Made by a program: the position numbers and the translations under genes | Assembly (NCBI GenBank): GCA_903928015.1 | Contig: CAIYPF010000087.1 | Span: 1 to 63,297 of the forward strand | Reading direction: 5' to 3' | Length of the DNA: 63,297 nt | Source of the DNA: an uncultured Gammaproteobacteria bacterium | Lineage (GTDB): Bacteria; Pseudomonadota; Gammaproteobacteria; Pseudomonadales; UBA5518 | The notes under the pieces: generated by a model | What the model was told of the DNA's origin: nothing | Databases searched by the model: none | Seen by the model: the letters and a program-made list of their open reading frames with translations, nothing else | In this document: positions 1 through 8,130 of the stretch, piece after piece | Numbering within the stretch: the stretch's first letter is position 1 | Layout: every line of letters begins with the position of its first letter

Positions 1-1269
1 AGAGAGCTGCGACCCATAGAAGCGGTCGATCATGTCAGGTGATGTGCGCGCGTTGCGAGCAAGCGTCAGATGATCGATACCTTTTCCATACATCAGTCGG
101 TACATGATGCAGGTGTGACGCAGCGAGTAGATCGTTCGATCTTCACCACGAGGTCCTTTCCCGTAGTTGAGATCGCTCATAAGGACATCAAACTGTCGTT
201 GGAGCACTTTGAGCGCATTTGCTCGGTTCTCGTAGTTTGGAAAGAACACGTAGTCGTCAGGGTCGGTTTTCCAACCTTGCGCTTTGTTGTGTGCGATAAG
301 GCGCTCGTAAGCAGAGATCGCAGTGGTTTGGGTCACGATCGGATCGGCGTGCTTCTTGGTGGTGGGCAAGCGCAGTCTGAGGTAGTGATGCTCGTTGCGT
401 ACGATCTCGACATGCTTGTGCTGCATCGTCTTGATGTCTGTTGGACGGATGTAGCTGTTCACCATGAACACGATCAGTTCATAGAGTTCGCGCGTGATTG
501 TGACGATGCGGATGCGTCTTCCCTCGAAAGACGCTCCCAGTTCGAAGTAGCTCGTGGGCAGTTCCTGGCCTTCTTCATCAGTGAGCTTGCGAACGTCGAA
601 GCGCTTACCAACGAGTGCACGCGCGCGATGGCGCATACGGCGATATTCATCGACGGTGAAGTACCCTCGCGGATTGTCAGGCGCAGAGACAGTGGGGAAG
701 TGCGGTATCGAGGGAATCAGTCGGTGTTTCGCGGCGACGGTCATCACTTGATGAACGAGTTGGAGATAGCCTTTGATCGTACTGAGACTGAGCGGCGGTT
801 CTTGATGGGACAAGTCATTCACGTACGCTTCGAGTTCGGCATAGTGAATGTCAGCGAGTTCTTTGTCTCCAAAGTACGGTACGACACCTTTCAGCACGCG
901 ATAGCGGGCATTCTTGTACGTGTCTTCGGTGATCTCGTTGCGCTTCACTTTCGCGGCCATGTTCGTGAGCAACATCTCGGCGCAGGTCTTGAAACGCGAG
1001 GTCTGCCCAAGAGGTTGGTTGTTCGCGAGACGGAGCGCGATCTCGTTGAAGAAGGTTCTGGCGAAGTCGAGAGCTTCTGTCTTGTTGGTGGTCTTAGTGC
1101 TTCGGCGGATGATCTTGCGCTTTGCGAAGTAACGGACCCACCAATAAGGGCTGGCTTCCAGACGGTAGAGCGTCAGTTTCTTGGGGTAGCCAGGCACATA
1201 GGAGATCGACTCAGGAATCGGAACAGTCTTGTGACGCTTCTTGGCGGAAGCAGAGGTCGAGTTGCTCAT
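1..1269 (-). CDS. Tyrosine recombinase (phage/island integrase), 3' end cut by window edge
   Basis: The minus-strand frame opens at ATG 1269 and stays open to base 1 (423 codons). A basic N-terminal arm-type region is followed by a SAM-like core-binding domain (about residues 90-190) and a catalytic domain. Visible catalytic residues are Arg275 (YIRPTDI), a Lys near 305, Arg384 in YSLRHT, and the nucleophile Tyr418 (DRFYG). The usual His three residues before the second Arg is Tyr381, a substitution seen in other integrases. Only a few C-terminal residues are missing. The gene reads away from the 3' end of tRNA-Met, the usual layout for an element integrated in a tRNA gene. Its base composition looks less G+C-rich than the neighbours, which fits acquired DNA. 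The element itself lies to the left, outside the window. Confidence 0.93.
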   Translation of the reverse strand, partial: MSNSTSASAKKRHKTVPIPESISYVPGYPKKLTLYRLEASPYWWVRYFAKRKIIRRSTKTTNKTEALDFARTFFNEIALRLANNQPLGQTSRFKTCAEMLLTNMAAKVKRNEITEDTYKNARYRVLKGVVPYFGDKELADIHYAELEAYVNDLSHQEPPLSLSTIKGYLQLVHQVMTVAAKHRLIPSIPHFPTVSAPDNPRGYFTVDEYRRMRHRARALVGKRFDVRKLTDEEGQELPTSYFELGASFEGRRIRIVTITRELYELIVFMVNSYIRPTDIKTMQHKHVEIVRNEHHYLRLRLPTTKKHADPIVTQTTAISAYERLIAHNKAQGWKTDPDDYVFFPNYENRANALKVLQRQFDVLMSDLNYGKGPRGEDRTIYSLRHTCIMYRLMYGKGIDHLTLARNARTSPDMIDRFYGSQLS

Positions 1270-1382
1270 GCGATCTCACGCTAGCGATGGTGTGAAATAA
1301 ACTCCAAACATAACAATGAGATAGCGTTCTGCATCGCGTGTTTGATCCAGCGAAAGTGAAAAGTTGCGATGAAATCATCAAA

Positions 1383-1410
1383 ATGTAGTATACATAATAT
1401 TATACTACAT
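1383..1410. repeat. Perfect 10-bp inverted repeat upstream of integrase
   Basis: ATGTAGTATA (1383-1392) and TATACTACAT (1401-1410) are perfect reverse complements around the 8-base spacer CATAATAT. The block is A+T-rich and lies about 115 bases upstream of the integrase start, between it and the tRNA-Met terminator. It could be an operator for an element-encoded regulator or part of the attachment region. No poly-T tract follows, so it is probably not a terminator. Confidence 0.6.
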
Positions 1411-1416
1411 GTCAAC

Positions 1417-1438
1417 GAAAAAACGCCCGAGAGGGCGC
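1417..1438 (-). terminator. Rho-independent terminator after tRNA-Met
   Basis: Read on the minus strand, CGCCC and GGGCG (five pairs, TCTC loop) are followed directly by a run of six T. It sits 28 bases downstream of the tRNA-Met CCA end and would stop that transcript before the integrase gene. Confidence 0.75.
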
Positions 1439-1465
1439 TTAACACATTGAAAAACAAGATAAAAA

Positions 1466-1542
1466 TGGTAGCGACGAGTGGACTTGAACCACCGACCCCA
1501 GCATTATGAATGCCGTGCTCTAACCAACTGAGCTACGTCGCC
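1466..1542 (-). tRNA. tRNA-Met (CAT), elongator type
   Basis: A full cloverleaf can be folded: acceptor GGCGACG with CGTCGCT, D arm GCTC/GAGC, anticodon stem CGGCA/TGCTG with loop TTCATAA (anticodon CAT), T arm GGTGG/CCACT, and an encoded CCA. The body resembles elongator tRNA-Met. A tRNA-Ile2 with lysidine-modified CAT was considered, but the GGCGACG acceptor and overall sequence look like elongator Met. Its 3' end is the probable attachment site for the adjoining integrase. Confidence 0.92.
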
Positions 1543-1616
1543 ACGGGGCGCGAATTTTGTTTGCTGTGGCGGTGCAGTGTCAATCCGCAACCCGCATTTC
1601 CCTTGGCAGGAATGCC

Positions 1617-2028
1617 TCAACCGGCTCGCCGCCGCAGGGCTCGCAGCAACCCCCGCAGCTGGGACGCATGCTGCGGTATTCGCGAGTGGATCTCACGAGC
1701 GAGCCCCTCGCGGAGGGTGTCTGAGCTCAGGTTCCTGTCCTGCAGCATCTGCAGCCAGGGCGCCTCATGTTCCAGCCAGTGCAGCGCATAGGCGTGCTCG
1801 AGGGCTTGCCGGGGCGACGCGCTGTTGAGGCCCTCCCACTCCGATATCGCGAGCTTCAGGCTCTTCCACGCCAGTTCGAAGCAGAGCTCGAAGCGCTGCA
1901 TCGTGCCGTCCACCAGCAGAGGCGCGTCTGGCGGAAGGGCCAGCGCTTCGTCGAGCACTGTCCAGTGCACTACCCAGTTCCGCGAGCGCAAGTTGCAAGC
2001 GCCCGGAGGTGTTGCCTTCTGTAGTCAT
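1617..2028 (-). pseudogene. HI0074/HepT-like nucleotidyltransferase-substrate-binding (HEPN) protein, apparently frameshifted
   Basis: The C-terminal part (residues equivalent to DGTMQRFEL and FELAWKSLKL) is typical of the HI0074-type HEPN partner of small MNT nucleotidyltransferases. ATG 2028 overlaps the upstream MNT stop as ATGA and gives the expected N-terminus (RLQLALAELGSALD). The two parts are in different frames. At 1950-1959 there is a 10-base near-duplication of the adjoining 1960-1971. Removing it restores one 133-residue frame reading GSALDEALALPPDAP. As it stands, only a 124-codon frame from TTG 1991 is intact, and it lacks the family N-terminus. This may be a decayed gene, a sequencing error, or a protein made from an alternative start. 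Confidence 0.7.
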
Positions 2029-2342
2029 GTTGCCTGACGAATGAACAGCGTCAGCCGCTCTTGCTCGATCTGCTGGCGCAGTGCGCTGTGGGCAGGTTCC
2101 GCGTCCAGCCTCATGCAATCCACGTGTAGCAGTGTGTCCGCGTCCTCGACGATATCCAGAACCGTCTGCCAGTCGCGCACCCCGGCCATCGGGCAAACGA
2201 TCGCCAGATCTATATCGGAGCGTTCACGCTGGGTCCCGCGGGCGCGTGAGCCGAACAGGTAGATCGCCTCGACGAAGGGCAGGGCCTTCAGGCGGTCGAT
2301 GAACGCGTAGTGGGGTAGCGTGGGTATAAACCCGTCACTCAG
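2025..2342 (-). CDS. MNT-type nucleotidyltransferase (HI0073/MntA-like)
   Basis: This small protein of about 105 residues carries the minimal nucleotidyltransferase motif GSRARGTQRERSDIDLAI, with GS and the DxD metal-binding aspartates. Such proteins pair with HEPN partners and in characterised MntA-HepT systems act as antitoxins by AMPylating the HEPN RNase. The start is uncertain: no ATG is in frame near the 5' end. CTG 2342 overlaps the higA stop and gives the usual family length. The 3' end overlaps the HEPN gene start by four bases, implying translational coupling. Confidence 0.8.
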   Translation of the reverse strand: MSDGFIPTLPHYAFIDRLKALPFVEAIYLFGSRARGTQRERSDIDLAIVCPMAGVRDWQTVLDIVEDADTLLHVDCMRLDAEPAHSALRQQIEQERLTLFIRQAT

Positions 2343-2665
2343 GCTGCAGCCCGCCTGCGCGAGGGCGGTGGAGCAGCTGACCTGTCTGCGAGCGTAGGCA
2401 GGTTCCGGAGGGCCCCCGCGAGCTTCTGCTCGGCAGTCCTCAACTCATAGAGCTTCTGGAGATTCATCCAGAAATCGGGTGTGGTGCCGAAAAAATGTCC
2501 GAGTCGTAGAGCAGTGTCACCCGTGATGGCACGCTGCCCGTTCAGTATCCCCGTGATGCGGTTGGCCGGGACGCCGATGCAGCGGCCCAGTTCGGACGCG
2601 CTCATGCCCAGTTCGGTGAGTTGCTCCGAGAGATGTTCGCCGGGGTGGGTTGGCCTGCGTGCCAT
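2339..2665 (-). CDS. higA: HigA-family antitoxin, XRE/Cro-type HTH
   Basis: The 108-residue protein begins MARRPTHPGEHL, the usual start of HigA/VapI-type antitoxins, and contains a helix-turn-helix (roughly residues 15-60, with ASELGRCIGVP and ITGILNGQRAI). It would neutralise HigB and repress its own operon by binding the palindrome at 2987-3005. It starts 11 bases after the higB stop. The longer frame from 2749 was rejected because it overlaps higB and adds no family sequence. The position beside ychF matches the P. aeruginosa higBA locus as I recall it. Confidence 0.92.
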   Translation of the reverse strand: MARRPTHPGEHLSEQLTELGMSASELGRCIGVPANRITGILNGQRAITGDTALRLGHFFGTTPDFWMNLQKLYELRTAEQKLAGALRNLPTLADRSAAPPPSRRRAAA

Positions 2666-2676
2666 AACGGTTTCCC

Positions 2677-2961
2677 TCAGTGGTAGTCCACGATCTCGAC
2701 ATTGCCGGGACCATCGGCGCTCGACACCCATTCGAAACATATCCGCCACTGGTCGTTGATGCGGATGCTGTATTGGCCCTTCCTGTCGCCGTGAAGGACC
2801 TCGAGCCGGTTGCCGGGAAGCGCGGCCAGATCTCGCACGGATGTGGCTGCGTCAAGTTGGTCCAGTTTCATCTCTGCCTGACGCGCGAAAGAGGCGAAGG
2901 CCTTGATTCGCTTTCCCCCGGCGAATTCCCGGGTTCTCTTGTCACGGTATCCGAGGATCAT
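2677..2961 (-). CDS. higB: HigB-family mRNA-interferase toxin
   Basis: The 94-residue RelE-superfamily protein matches HigB: an N-terminal KxxxREFxxG segment, LDAATSVRDL, then GQYSIRINDQWRICFEW and a C-terminal VEIVDYH. HigB toxins cleave mRNA on the ribosome. The toxin gene precedes the antitoxin gene, the order typical of higBA. A perfect palindrome lies 26-44 bases upstream of the start codon. Confidence 0.93.
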   Translation of the reverse strand: MILGYRDKRTREFAGGKRIKAFASFARQAEMKLDQLDAATSVRDLAALPGNRLEVLHGDRKGQYSIRINDQWRICFEWVSSADGPGNVEIVDYH

Positions 2962-2986
2962 GAGCCGATGTTAGACCGGGAGATTG

Positions 2987-3005
2987 CGTTACGTCTAGCG
3001 TAACG
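2987..3005. promoter_or_regulatory. Candidate HigA operator upstream of higB
   Basis: CGTTACG (2987-2993) and CGTAACG (2999-3005) form a perfect 7-bp inverted repeat separated by TCTAG. It lies just upstream of the higB start on the minus strand, where HigA-type antitoxins bind to repress their own operon. No other feature explains it, since ychF ends at 3071. Confidence 0.65.
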
Positions 3006-3070
3006 GCAGCAGGTCCGTGCTGGCTTCAGCATCCACCGGCCGAGGCCAGTGCGCAACCAGCTTCATGCCC

Positions 3071-4165
3071 TCAGACATTGAACCTGAAGTGCACCACATC
3101 CCCGTCGCGCAGCACGTATTCCTTGCCTTCGAGCCGCCACTTGCCCGCGTCCTTGGCACCCTGTTCGCCGTTGCAGGCGATGAAGTCTTCATAGGCGATG
3201 ACTTCGGCACGGATGAAACCTTTCTGGAAGTCGGTGTGGATCACGCCCGCGCCCTCGGGTGCCTTGGCACCCACGGGTACGGTCCACGCGCGCACTTCCT
3301 GCACGCCGGCGGTGAAGTAGGTCTGCAGGCCCAGCAGCTGGTAGCCGGCGCGGATCACGCGGTTCAGGCCCGGTTCGTCAAAACCCAGCTCCGCCAGGAA
3401 GTCCGCGCGCTCGGCCTCTTCGAGTTCGGCGATCTCGGCCTCGAGCTTGTTGCAGATGGGCACCACGATCGCGTTCTCGGCAGCCGCCATCTTCTGCACG
3501 GCGTCCAGGTGCGGGTTGTTGCTGAAGCCGTCTTCCGCAACGTTGGCGATGTACATCGTCGGTTTGCCGGTCAGAAGGTTCAGTTGCCGCAGCAGCAGGC
3601 GCTCTTCGTCGCTTGATACCACCAGCGCGCGTGCCGGACGCGCCTCGTTCAGCAGCGGGATCAGCCGCTCGAGCAGGTCGCGCTGCTTCACCGCCTCCTT
3701 GTCGCCACCCTTGGCCACGCGCGAGACGCGCAGCAGCTGGCGCTCTGCGCTCTCCAGATCCGCCAGCGCGAGCTCGGTGTTGATCACCTCGATGTCATTC
3801 AGCGGGTCGATGCGGTTCGAGACGTGCACGACGTTGTCATCGCGGAAGCAGCGCACCACGTGCGCGATGGCGTCGGTCTCGCGGATGTTGGCGAGGAACT
3901 GGTTGCCGAGACCCTCGCCCTTCGAGGCGCCGGCCACCAGGCCCGCGATGTCCACGAACTCCATCGTGGTGGGCACGATGCGCTGTGGTTTGACGATGGC
4001 GGAGATGCGGTCCTGCCGCGGATCTGGCACGGGCACGATGCCGGTATTGGGCTCGATGGTGCAGAACGGGAAGTTCTGTGCCGCGATGCCGGCGCGCGTG
4101 AGCGCGTTGAAGAGGGTGGACTTGCCCACGTTGGGGAGGCCGACGATGCCGCAGTTGAATCCCAT
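3071..4165 (-). CDS. ychF: Ribosome-associated ATPase YchF/EngD
   Basis: The 364-residue protein (family about 363) begins [17 protein letters not shown] with the P-loop at residues 8-17. It carries the relaxed G4 motif NVAE that gives YchF ATP rather than GTP preference, a central helical arm, and a C-terminal TGS domain (from about residue 280, [20 protein letters not shown]). It binds the 70S ribosome and modulates stress and translation responses. It lies 3 bases downstream of pth, as in most gammaproteobacteria. Confidence 0.98.
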   Translation of the reverse strand: MGFNCGIVGLPNVGKSTLFNALTRAGIAAQNFPFCTIEPNTGIVPVPDPRQDRISAIVKPQRIVPTTMEFVDIAGLVAGASKGEGLGNQFLANIRETDAIAHVVRCFRDDNVVHVSNRIDPLNDIEVINTELALADLESAERQLLRVSRVAKGGDKEAVKQRDLLERLIPLLNEARPARALVVSSDEERLLLRQLNLLTGKPTMYIANVAEDGFSNNPHLDAVQKMAAAENAIVVPICNKLEAEIAELEEAERADFLAELGFDEPGLNRVIRAGYQLLGLQTYFTAGVQEVRAWTVPVGAKAPEGAGVIHTDFQKGFIRAEVIAYEDFIACNGEQGAKDAGKWRLEGKEYVLRDGDVVHFRFNV

Positions 4166-4168
4166 GTG

Positions 4169-4759
4169 TCACTCGACCTTGAAGCTGTTCAGTGTGTTCA
4201 TGGCGATGGGCCAGTTGCCCTTCACCGCCTCTGGTAGCGCACGCAGCGCCTCGTCGATGCACCTGTCGATGCGGATGCGATCGTCCAGCGACGGCCGCGA
4301 GAGCACGTGCGGGCTCACCCGCTCGCGGCTGCCCGGATGGCCGATGCCGATCCGCAGCCGGTAAAACGCATTCTGGTTGCCTAGCGCCGCGATGATGTCG
4401 CGCACGCCGTTATGACCGCCGTGCCCGCCGCCTTCCTTGAACCTGACCTCGCCGGGCGGGAGATCGAGTTCGTCGTAGGCCACCAGGATCTGCGCAGGCT
4501 CCAGCTTGAAGAAGCCTGCCATCGGACCCACGGCCTGGCCGCTGCGGTTCATGAAGGTCTGCGGGATCAGCAGCCGGACATCCTGGCCTGCAAGCGTGAG
4601 CCTTGCCGTGAGGCCGTTGAAACGGGGTTCGGCTTTCAGCGTGGCATTGAAGGATCCGGCGATCTCGCGGACGAAATCCTCTCCCGCGTTATGGCGCGTG
4701 CGAGCGTACTCCGCCCCGGGATTGCCAAGGCCCACGATGAGTGCGAGTGGCGTAGGCAC
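4169..4759 (-). CDS. pth: Peptidyl-tRNA hydrolase
   Basis: The 196-residue enzyme releases peptides from prematurely dropped peptidyl-tRNA. It shows the N-terminal IVGLGNPG motif, the catalytic His in RTRHNAG (about residue 22), and the conserved block from YDELDLPPG through GGHGGHNGVRD containing the catalytic Asp. It sits between rplY and ychF in a conserved translation operon. Confidence 0.98.
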   Translation of the reverse strand: MPTPLALIVGLGNPGAEYARTRHNAGEDFVREIAGSFNATLKAEPRFNGLTARLTLAGQDVRLLIPQTFMNRSGQAVGPMAGFFKLEPAQILVAYDELDLPPGEVRFKEGGGHGGHNGVRDIIAALGNQNAFYRLRIGIGHPGSRERVSPHVLSRPSLDDRIRIDRCIDEALRALPEAVKGNWPIAMNTLNSFKVE

Positions 4760-4816
4760 CGCCGTGGAGCCGGAGACCGCGGGGCAGGGGGCTGCACCCG
4801 CGGCCGGTTTCCGCGA

Positions 4817-5533
4817 TTACTTCTTCTTCGCGGCGGGCTTGGCTGCAGGTGCTGCAGCTGCTGGTTTGGCGCCAGCCTTGGCAGGAGCTTTGCCAGAAGC
4901 TGCCTTGCCGGCAGCGGCGGCTGCCGCAGCGGGGTTTTCCTCGACCGGGCCGCCTTTGGTGGCCAGCACGGTCGCCAACGGCAGGTCGTGCTCCGGGCCT
5001 TGCAGCAGGGCAACGCTCTCGACGCCTTCAGGCAGCTTCAGATCCGAGATGTGCGCCGACTCGCCCACGTTGAACGGGGTCATGTCGACCTCGATGTACC
5101 CGGGCAGGTCCTGCGGGAAGCAGGTGATGTAAATCTGGTTCGCGTTGTGCTGGATCATGCCGGCTTGCAGCTTCACGCCCTGGCACTTGTCCTGGTTGGT
5201 GAAGTGCAGCGGTATGTGGACGTTGATCTTGCGGTCCTTGCTCACGCGCTGGAAGTCGGCGTGCATCACGACCGGCTTGGCGGGGTGGCGCTGGAGGTCC
5301 TTGATGATGGCCTGCAGCTCCGTGCCGTCGAGCTTGATCGTCACGATGCTCGAGAAGAACGCTTCGTTCTCGAGGATCTTGACGAGTTCGCGGTGCGACA
5401 GCGAGACGGTCTGCGGGGCGGCTTCACCGCCGTACAGGATGGCCGGGACAAGTCCCTGGTGACGCAGGCGGCGGCTCGCACCCTTCCCCGCGTCGCCGCG
5501 CGAGACGGCATTCAGTTCGAATTGGGCAGACAT
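4817..5533 (-). CDS. rplY: 50S ribosomal protein L25, long (Ctc/TL5) form
   Basis: The 238-residue protein has an N-terminal L25 5S-rRNA-binding domain (MSAQFELNAVSRGD...GASRRLRHQGLVPAILYGG), a C-terminal TL5-type beta domain (about residues 95-185), and a low-complexity Ala/Lys tail from about residue 200. This is the long form found in pseudomonads rather than the short 94-residue E. coli form. It lies downstream of prs. Confidence 0.97.
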   Translation of the reverse strand: MSAQFELNAVSRGDAGKGASRRLRHQGLVPAILYGGEAAPQTVSLSHRELVKILENEAFFSSIVTIKLDGTELQAIIKDLQRHPAKPVVMHADFQRVSKDRKINVHIPLHFTNQDKCQGVKLQAGMIQHNANQIYITCFPQDLPGYIEVDMTPFNVGESAHISDLKLPEGVESVALLQGPEHDLPLATVLATKGGPVEENPAAAAAAAGKAASGKAPAKAGAKPAAAAPAAKPAAKKK

Positions 5534-5628
5534 GGTCTGTGCTCCTGTTGTGCGGAGTGCCGTCCCTGCGACCGGGAGCGGTTCCGCCGTGGGTTACAAA
5601 CGGGGGGGCGGATGCCCCGCCGTGTCTA

Positions 5629-6594
5629 TCAGGCGAACATCGCGCTGATGGATTCTTCGTTGCTTACGCGCCGTACTGCCTCCGCAAGCAGCGAGGCGCT
5701 GCTCAGCACACGGATGCGCTCGCAGCCCCTGCCCTCGGGCGAGAGCGGGATGGTGTCGGTCACGACCAGTTCGTCGAGTACGGACGCCGAGATATTGCTG
5801 ATCGCCTTCCCCGAGAGCACGGCATGGGTGCAGTAGGCGATGACGCGCGAGGCACCGTGATCTTTCAGGGCCTGTGCCGCCTTGCACAGGGTGCCGGCGG
5901 TGTCGACCATGTCGTCGATCACGAGGCAGGTGCGGCCTTCGACCTCACCGATGATGTGCATGACCTGCGACTCGTTGGCCTTGGGACGGCGCTTGTCGAT
6001 GATCGCGAGGTCGAGGTCGTTCAGCTGCTTGGCAATGGCGCGAGCGCGCACCACACCGCCTATGTCTGGCGATACCACCAGAGCGTTTTCGTAGCGCTGG
6101 CGCTCGATGTCATCGATCAGTACGGCGGAGCCGTAGCAGTTGTCGACGGGCACATCGAAGAAGCCCTGGATCTGTTCTGCGTGGAGGTCGATGGTCAGGA
6201 CGCGGTTCACGCCCGCCTTGGCCATCATGTCGGCGACCACCTTGGCGCTGATCGGCACGCGGCTCGAGCGCACGCGGCGGTCCTGGCGGGAATAGCCGAA
6301 GTAGGGCACCACCGCCGTGATCCGCGTGGCCGACGAGCGCCTGAGCGCGTCGATCATGAGGATCAGTTCCATCAGGTTGTCGTTGGTAGGGGCGCAGGTG
6401 GACTGAATGATGAAAACGTCCTTGCCTCGGACGTTCTCATCAATCTCGATACTCGTCTCGCCGTCGCTGAAGCGTCCGATCGTCGCGTTGCCGAGGCGCA
6501 GCCCCAGCTTCTGGACGATTTTCTGGGAGAGTTCCGGATTCGAACTGCCAGTGAACACCATCATCTCGGGCACGTAGGCGGTCCTCGTCGTCAC
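5629..6594 (-). CDS. prs: Ribose-phosphate pyrophosphokinase
   Basis: The enzyme makes PRPP from ribose 5-phosphate and ATP for nucleotide, NAD and His/Trp synthesis. Visible signatures are GRFSDGE, the loop around [23 protein letters not shown], the catalytic His in [11 protein letters not shown], and the PRPP-binding loop [14 protein letters not shown]. The 321 residues include a slightly long N-terminus. An internal ATG at [10 protein letters not shown] would give the common family length, so the start is the only doubt. Confidence 0.97.
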   Translation of the reverse strand: MTTRTAYVPEMMVFTGSSNPELSQKIVQKLGLRLGNATIGRFSDGETSIEIDENVRGKDVFIIQSTCAPTNDNLMELILMIDALRRSSATRITAVVPYFGYSRQDRRVRSSRVPISAKVVADMMAKAGVNRVLTIDLHAEQIQGFFDVPVDNCYGSAVLIDDIERQRYENALVVSPDIGGVVRARAIAKQLNDLDLAIIDKRRPKANESQVMHIIGEVEGRTCLVIDDMVDTAGTLCKAAQALKDHGASRVIAYCTHAVLSGKAISNISASVLDELVVTDTIPLSPEGRGCERIRVLSSASLLAEAVRRVSNEESISAMFA

Positions 6595-6615
6595 ATGCGG
6601 TCCGGTAAGGAAAAT

Positions 6616-6691
6616 TGGCTGGGGCGGTAGGACTCGAACCTACGAATGGCGGGATCAAAACCCGCTGCCTTAGCCACTTGGCGACGCCCCA
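6616..6691 (-). tRNA. tRNA-Gln (TTG)
   Basis: Minus-strand cloverleaf with acceptor TGGGGCG/CGCCCCA, anticodon stem GCGGG/CCCGC around TTTTGAT (anticodon TTG), T arm GTAGG/CCTAC and encoded CCA. It sits 21 bases upstream of prs and 6 bases after the ispE stop, as in pseudomonads. Confidence 0.95.
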
Positions 6692-6697
6692 GGCGAT

Positions 6698-7537
6698 TCA
6701 TAAACCCAGTGCTGAGTGCACCGGTGAGCGGTCGAGGCCAACTGCCACGAACCGCATCCATTCCCCAGGCACCGTTGCAGCCGCTTCCCACGCTGCTTGC
6801 TCGTCTTCGAAGGCTGCGAAGACGGCGCTTCCGGTGCCACTCATGCGGGCTGTTCCGTAGCCCCCGAGCCAGGCGAGGGCCCGTGCTATTTCCGGGTTGA
6901 TCCTGCTGGCGACGGGCTCGCAGTCATTATGACTGTGGCCCCCCAAAAAGGCGGCCATTGTGATTTCGGGGGTAGAACGTGTCAATTGGGGGTCTTTGAA
7001 AATCCCGGCAGTATTCACCGGGCACCCCGGGTAGATCACAAGGTACCAGCGCGTGGGTAATTCGACGGGCGTGAGCACCTCGCCCACGCCCTCGGCCCAG
7101 GCGCTGCGGCCGCGCACGAAGACCGGTACGTCTGCGCCCAGCGCGAGCCCCAGTCGAGCGAGTTCGTCCAGCCCCAGGCCGGAGCCCCAGAGGCTGTTCA
7201 GCCCAAGCAGGGTGGTTGCCGCGTCAGAGCTCCCTCCGCCCAGCCCTGCGCCGACTGGCGTGTGCTTCAACAGAGTGATGTCCGCGCCCAGGGGCGAGCC
7301 GGTGCGGGCCTTCAGGGCCCGTGCGGCCCGCAACACGAGGTTGTCCTCGGGGTCCACGCCCTCCAGCCCGGTCTGCAGGTTTAACTGACCGTCATTGCGT
7401 GCCTCGAAGCGCAGTTCGTCACCGTAATCGAGCAACTGGAATACGGTTTGAAGCAGGTGGTAGCCGTCGTCACGACGCCCGGTGATGTGCAGGAAGAGGT
7501 TCAGCTTGGCGGGGGCGGGCAGGTGCAGCACGGGCAT
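6698..7537 (-). CDS. ispE: 4-diphosphocytidyl-2-C-methyl-D-erythritol kinase
   Basis: This GHMP kinase of the MEP isoprenoid pathway phosphorylates CDP-methylerythritol. The 279-residue frame begins MPVLHLPAPAKLNLFLHITG and has the glycine-rich ATP loop PVGAGLGGGSSDA at about residue 95 and a C-terminal MSGTGSAVFAAF block. ATG 7537 overlaps the lolB stop (ATGA), so the longer open frame upstream is a lolB shadow. Confidence 0.97.
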   Translation of the reverse strand: MPVLHLPAPAKLNLFLHITGRRDDGYHLLQTVFQLLDYGDELRFEARNDGQLNLQTGLEGVDPEDNLVLRAARALKARTGSPLGADITLLKHTPVGAGLGGGSSDAATTLLGLNSLWGSGLGLDELARLGLALGADVPVFVRGRSAWAEGVGEVLTPVELPTRWYLVIYPGCPVNTAGIFKDPQLTRSTPEITMAAFLGGHSHNDCEPVASRINPEIARALAWLGGYGTARMSGTGSAVFAAFEDEQAAWEAAATVPGEWMRFVAVGLDRSPVHSALGL

Positions 7538-8130
7538 CAGGCCGGGGGAAAGGTCCAGCGGCTGATCGATACCGTGAGTGCCGCGCTCTCGCCCTCGAGC
7601 CGCACGCGGCCTGGCAGGCTGATTCCAGAGGCATCGGTGTAATTCTGCGGCGTGACGGTCCAGCCCGATTGCCGGAAGCGCGTGGCGAGGCCGTGCTCCA
7701 GCACCTGGTCCTCGACCGGGAGCGAAGGATCGGGAATGCCGCGAACCCAGAATCGCAGCGCGTTGATGGGCACGGTCCAGCCCCAGGCCTCGGCAATGAG
7801 AACCGAGGGATCGGGGTGATGGCGGGTCTTGCCGTCCTTGCCCTGCCAGCTGACGCCCGATGCATCGCCCTGCAATACCAGCCGGCCCAGCCCCAATGCG
7901 CCGCTCAGTACCAGGCGGTAGTTCCCGCTCTGCTGGTTCCAGCTGAGAAAGGCGCTGCCCGAGCGCCCTGGCGCGCGCAGGCCGATCTTGCCTTGCAGGT
8001 CCCAACTCGCTCGAGCCGCCACGGCGTCGCGGTGGGCAGTCCAGTCGGCGGGCTCCATGGACGGTTGCTGCGCGCAGCCCGCCAGCAGCATCAGCACAGC
8101 GATGCCCGCCAGAAGCCCGCGTTGCATCAA
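7537..8130 (-). CDS. lolB: Outer-membrane lipoprotein receptor LolB
   Basis: The 197-residue lipoprotein has a signal peptide ending LMLLAGC (lipidated Cys19) and an 11-stranded LolB-type barrel pattern (WDLQGKIGLRAP, SGNYRLVLSGALG, HHPDPSVLIAEAWGW). It accepts lipoproteins from LolA and inserts them into the outer membrane. It overlaps both neighbours by 1-4 bases in the TPR-lolB-ispE operon. Confidence 0.95.
   Translation of the reverse strand: MMQRGLLAGIAVLMLLAGCAQQPSMEPADWTAHRDAVAARASWDLQGKIGLRAPGRSGSAFLSWNQQSGNYRLVLSGALGLGRLVLQGDASGVSWQGKDGKTRHHPDPSVLIAEAWGWTVPINALRFWVRGIPDPSLPVEDQVLEHGLATRFRQSGWTVTPQNYTDASGISLPGRVRLEGESAALTVSISRWTFPPA

Noticed and set aside
70-1284. Long plus-strand open frame of 404 codons
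   Set aside because: It is antisense to the integrase frame, which carries recognisable catalytic motifs; the plus-strand translation resembles no protein.
4817-4960. Frameshift suspected in the Ala/Lys-rich end of rplY
   Set aside because: Low-complexity Ala/Lys tails are normal in long L25 proteins and the frame is continuous.
4412-5836. 474-codon plus-strand open frame over pth-rplY-prs
   Set aside because: Shadow of three well-identified minus-strand genes in G+C-rich DNA.
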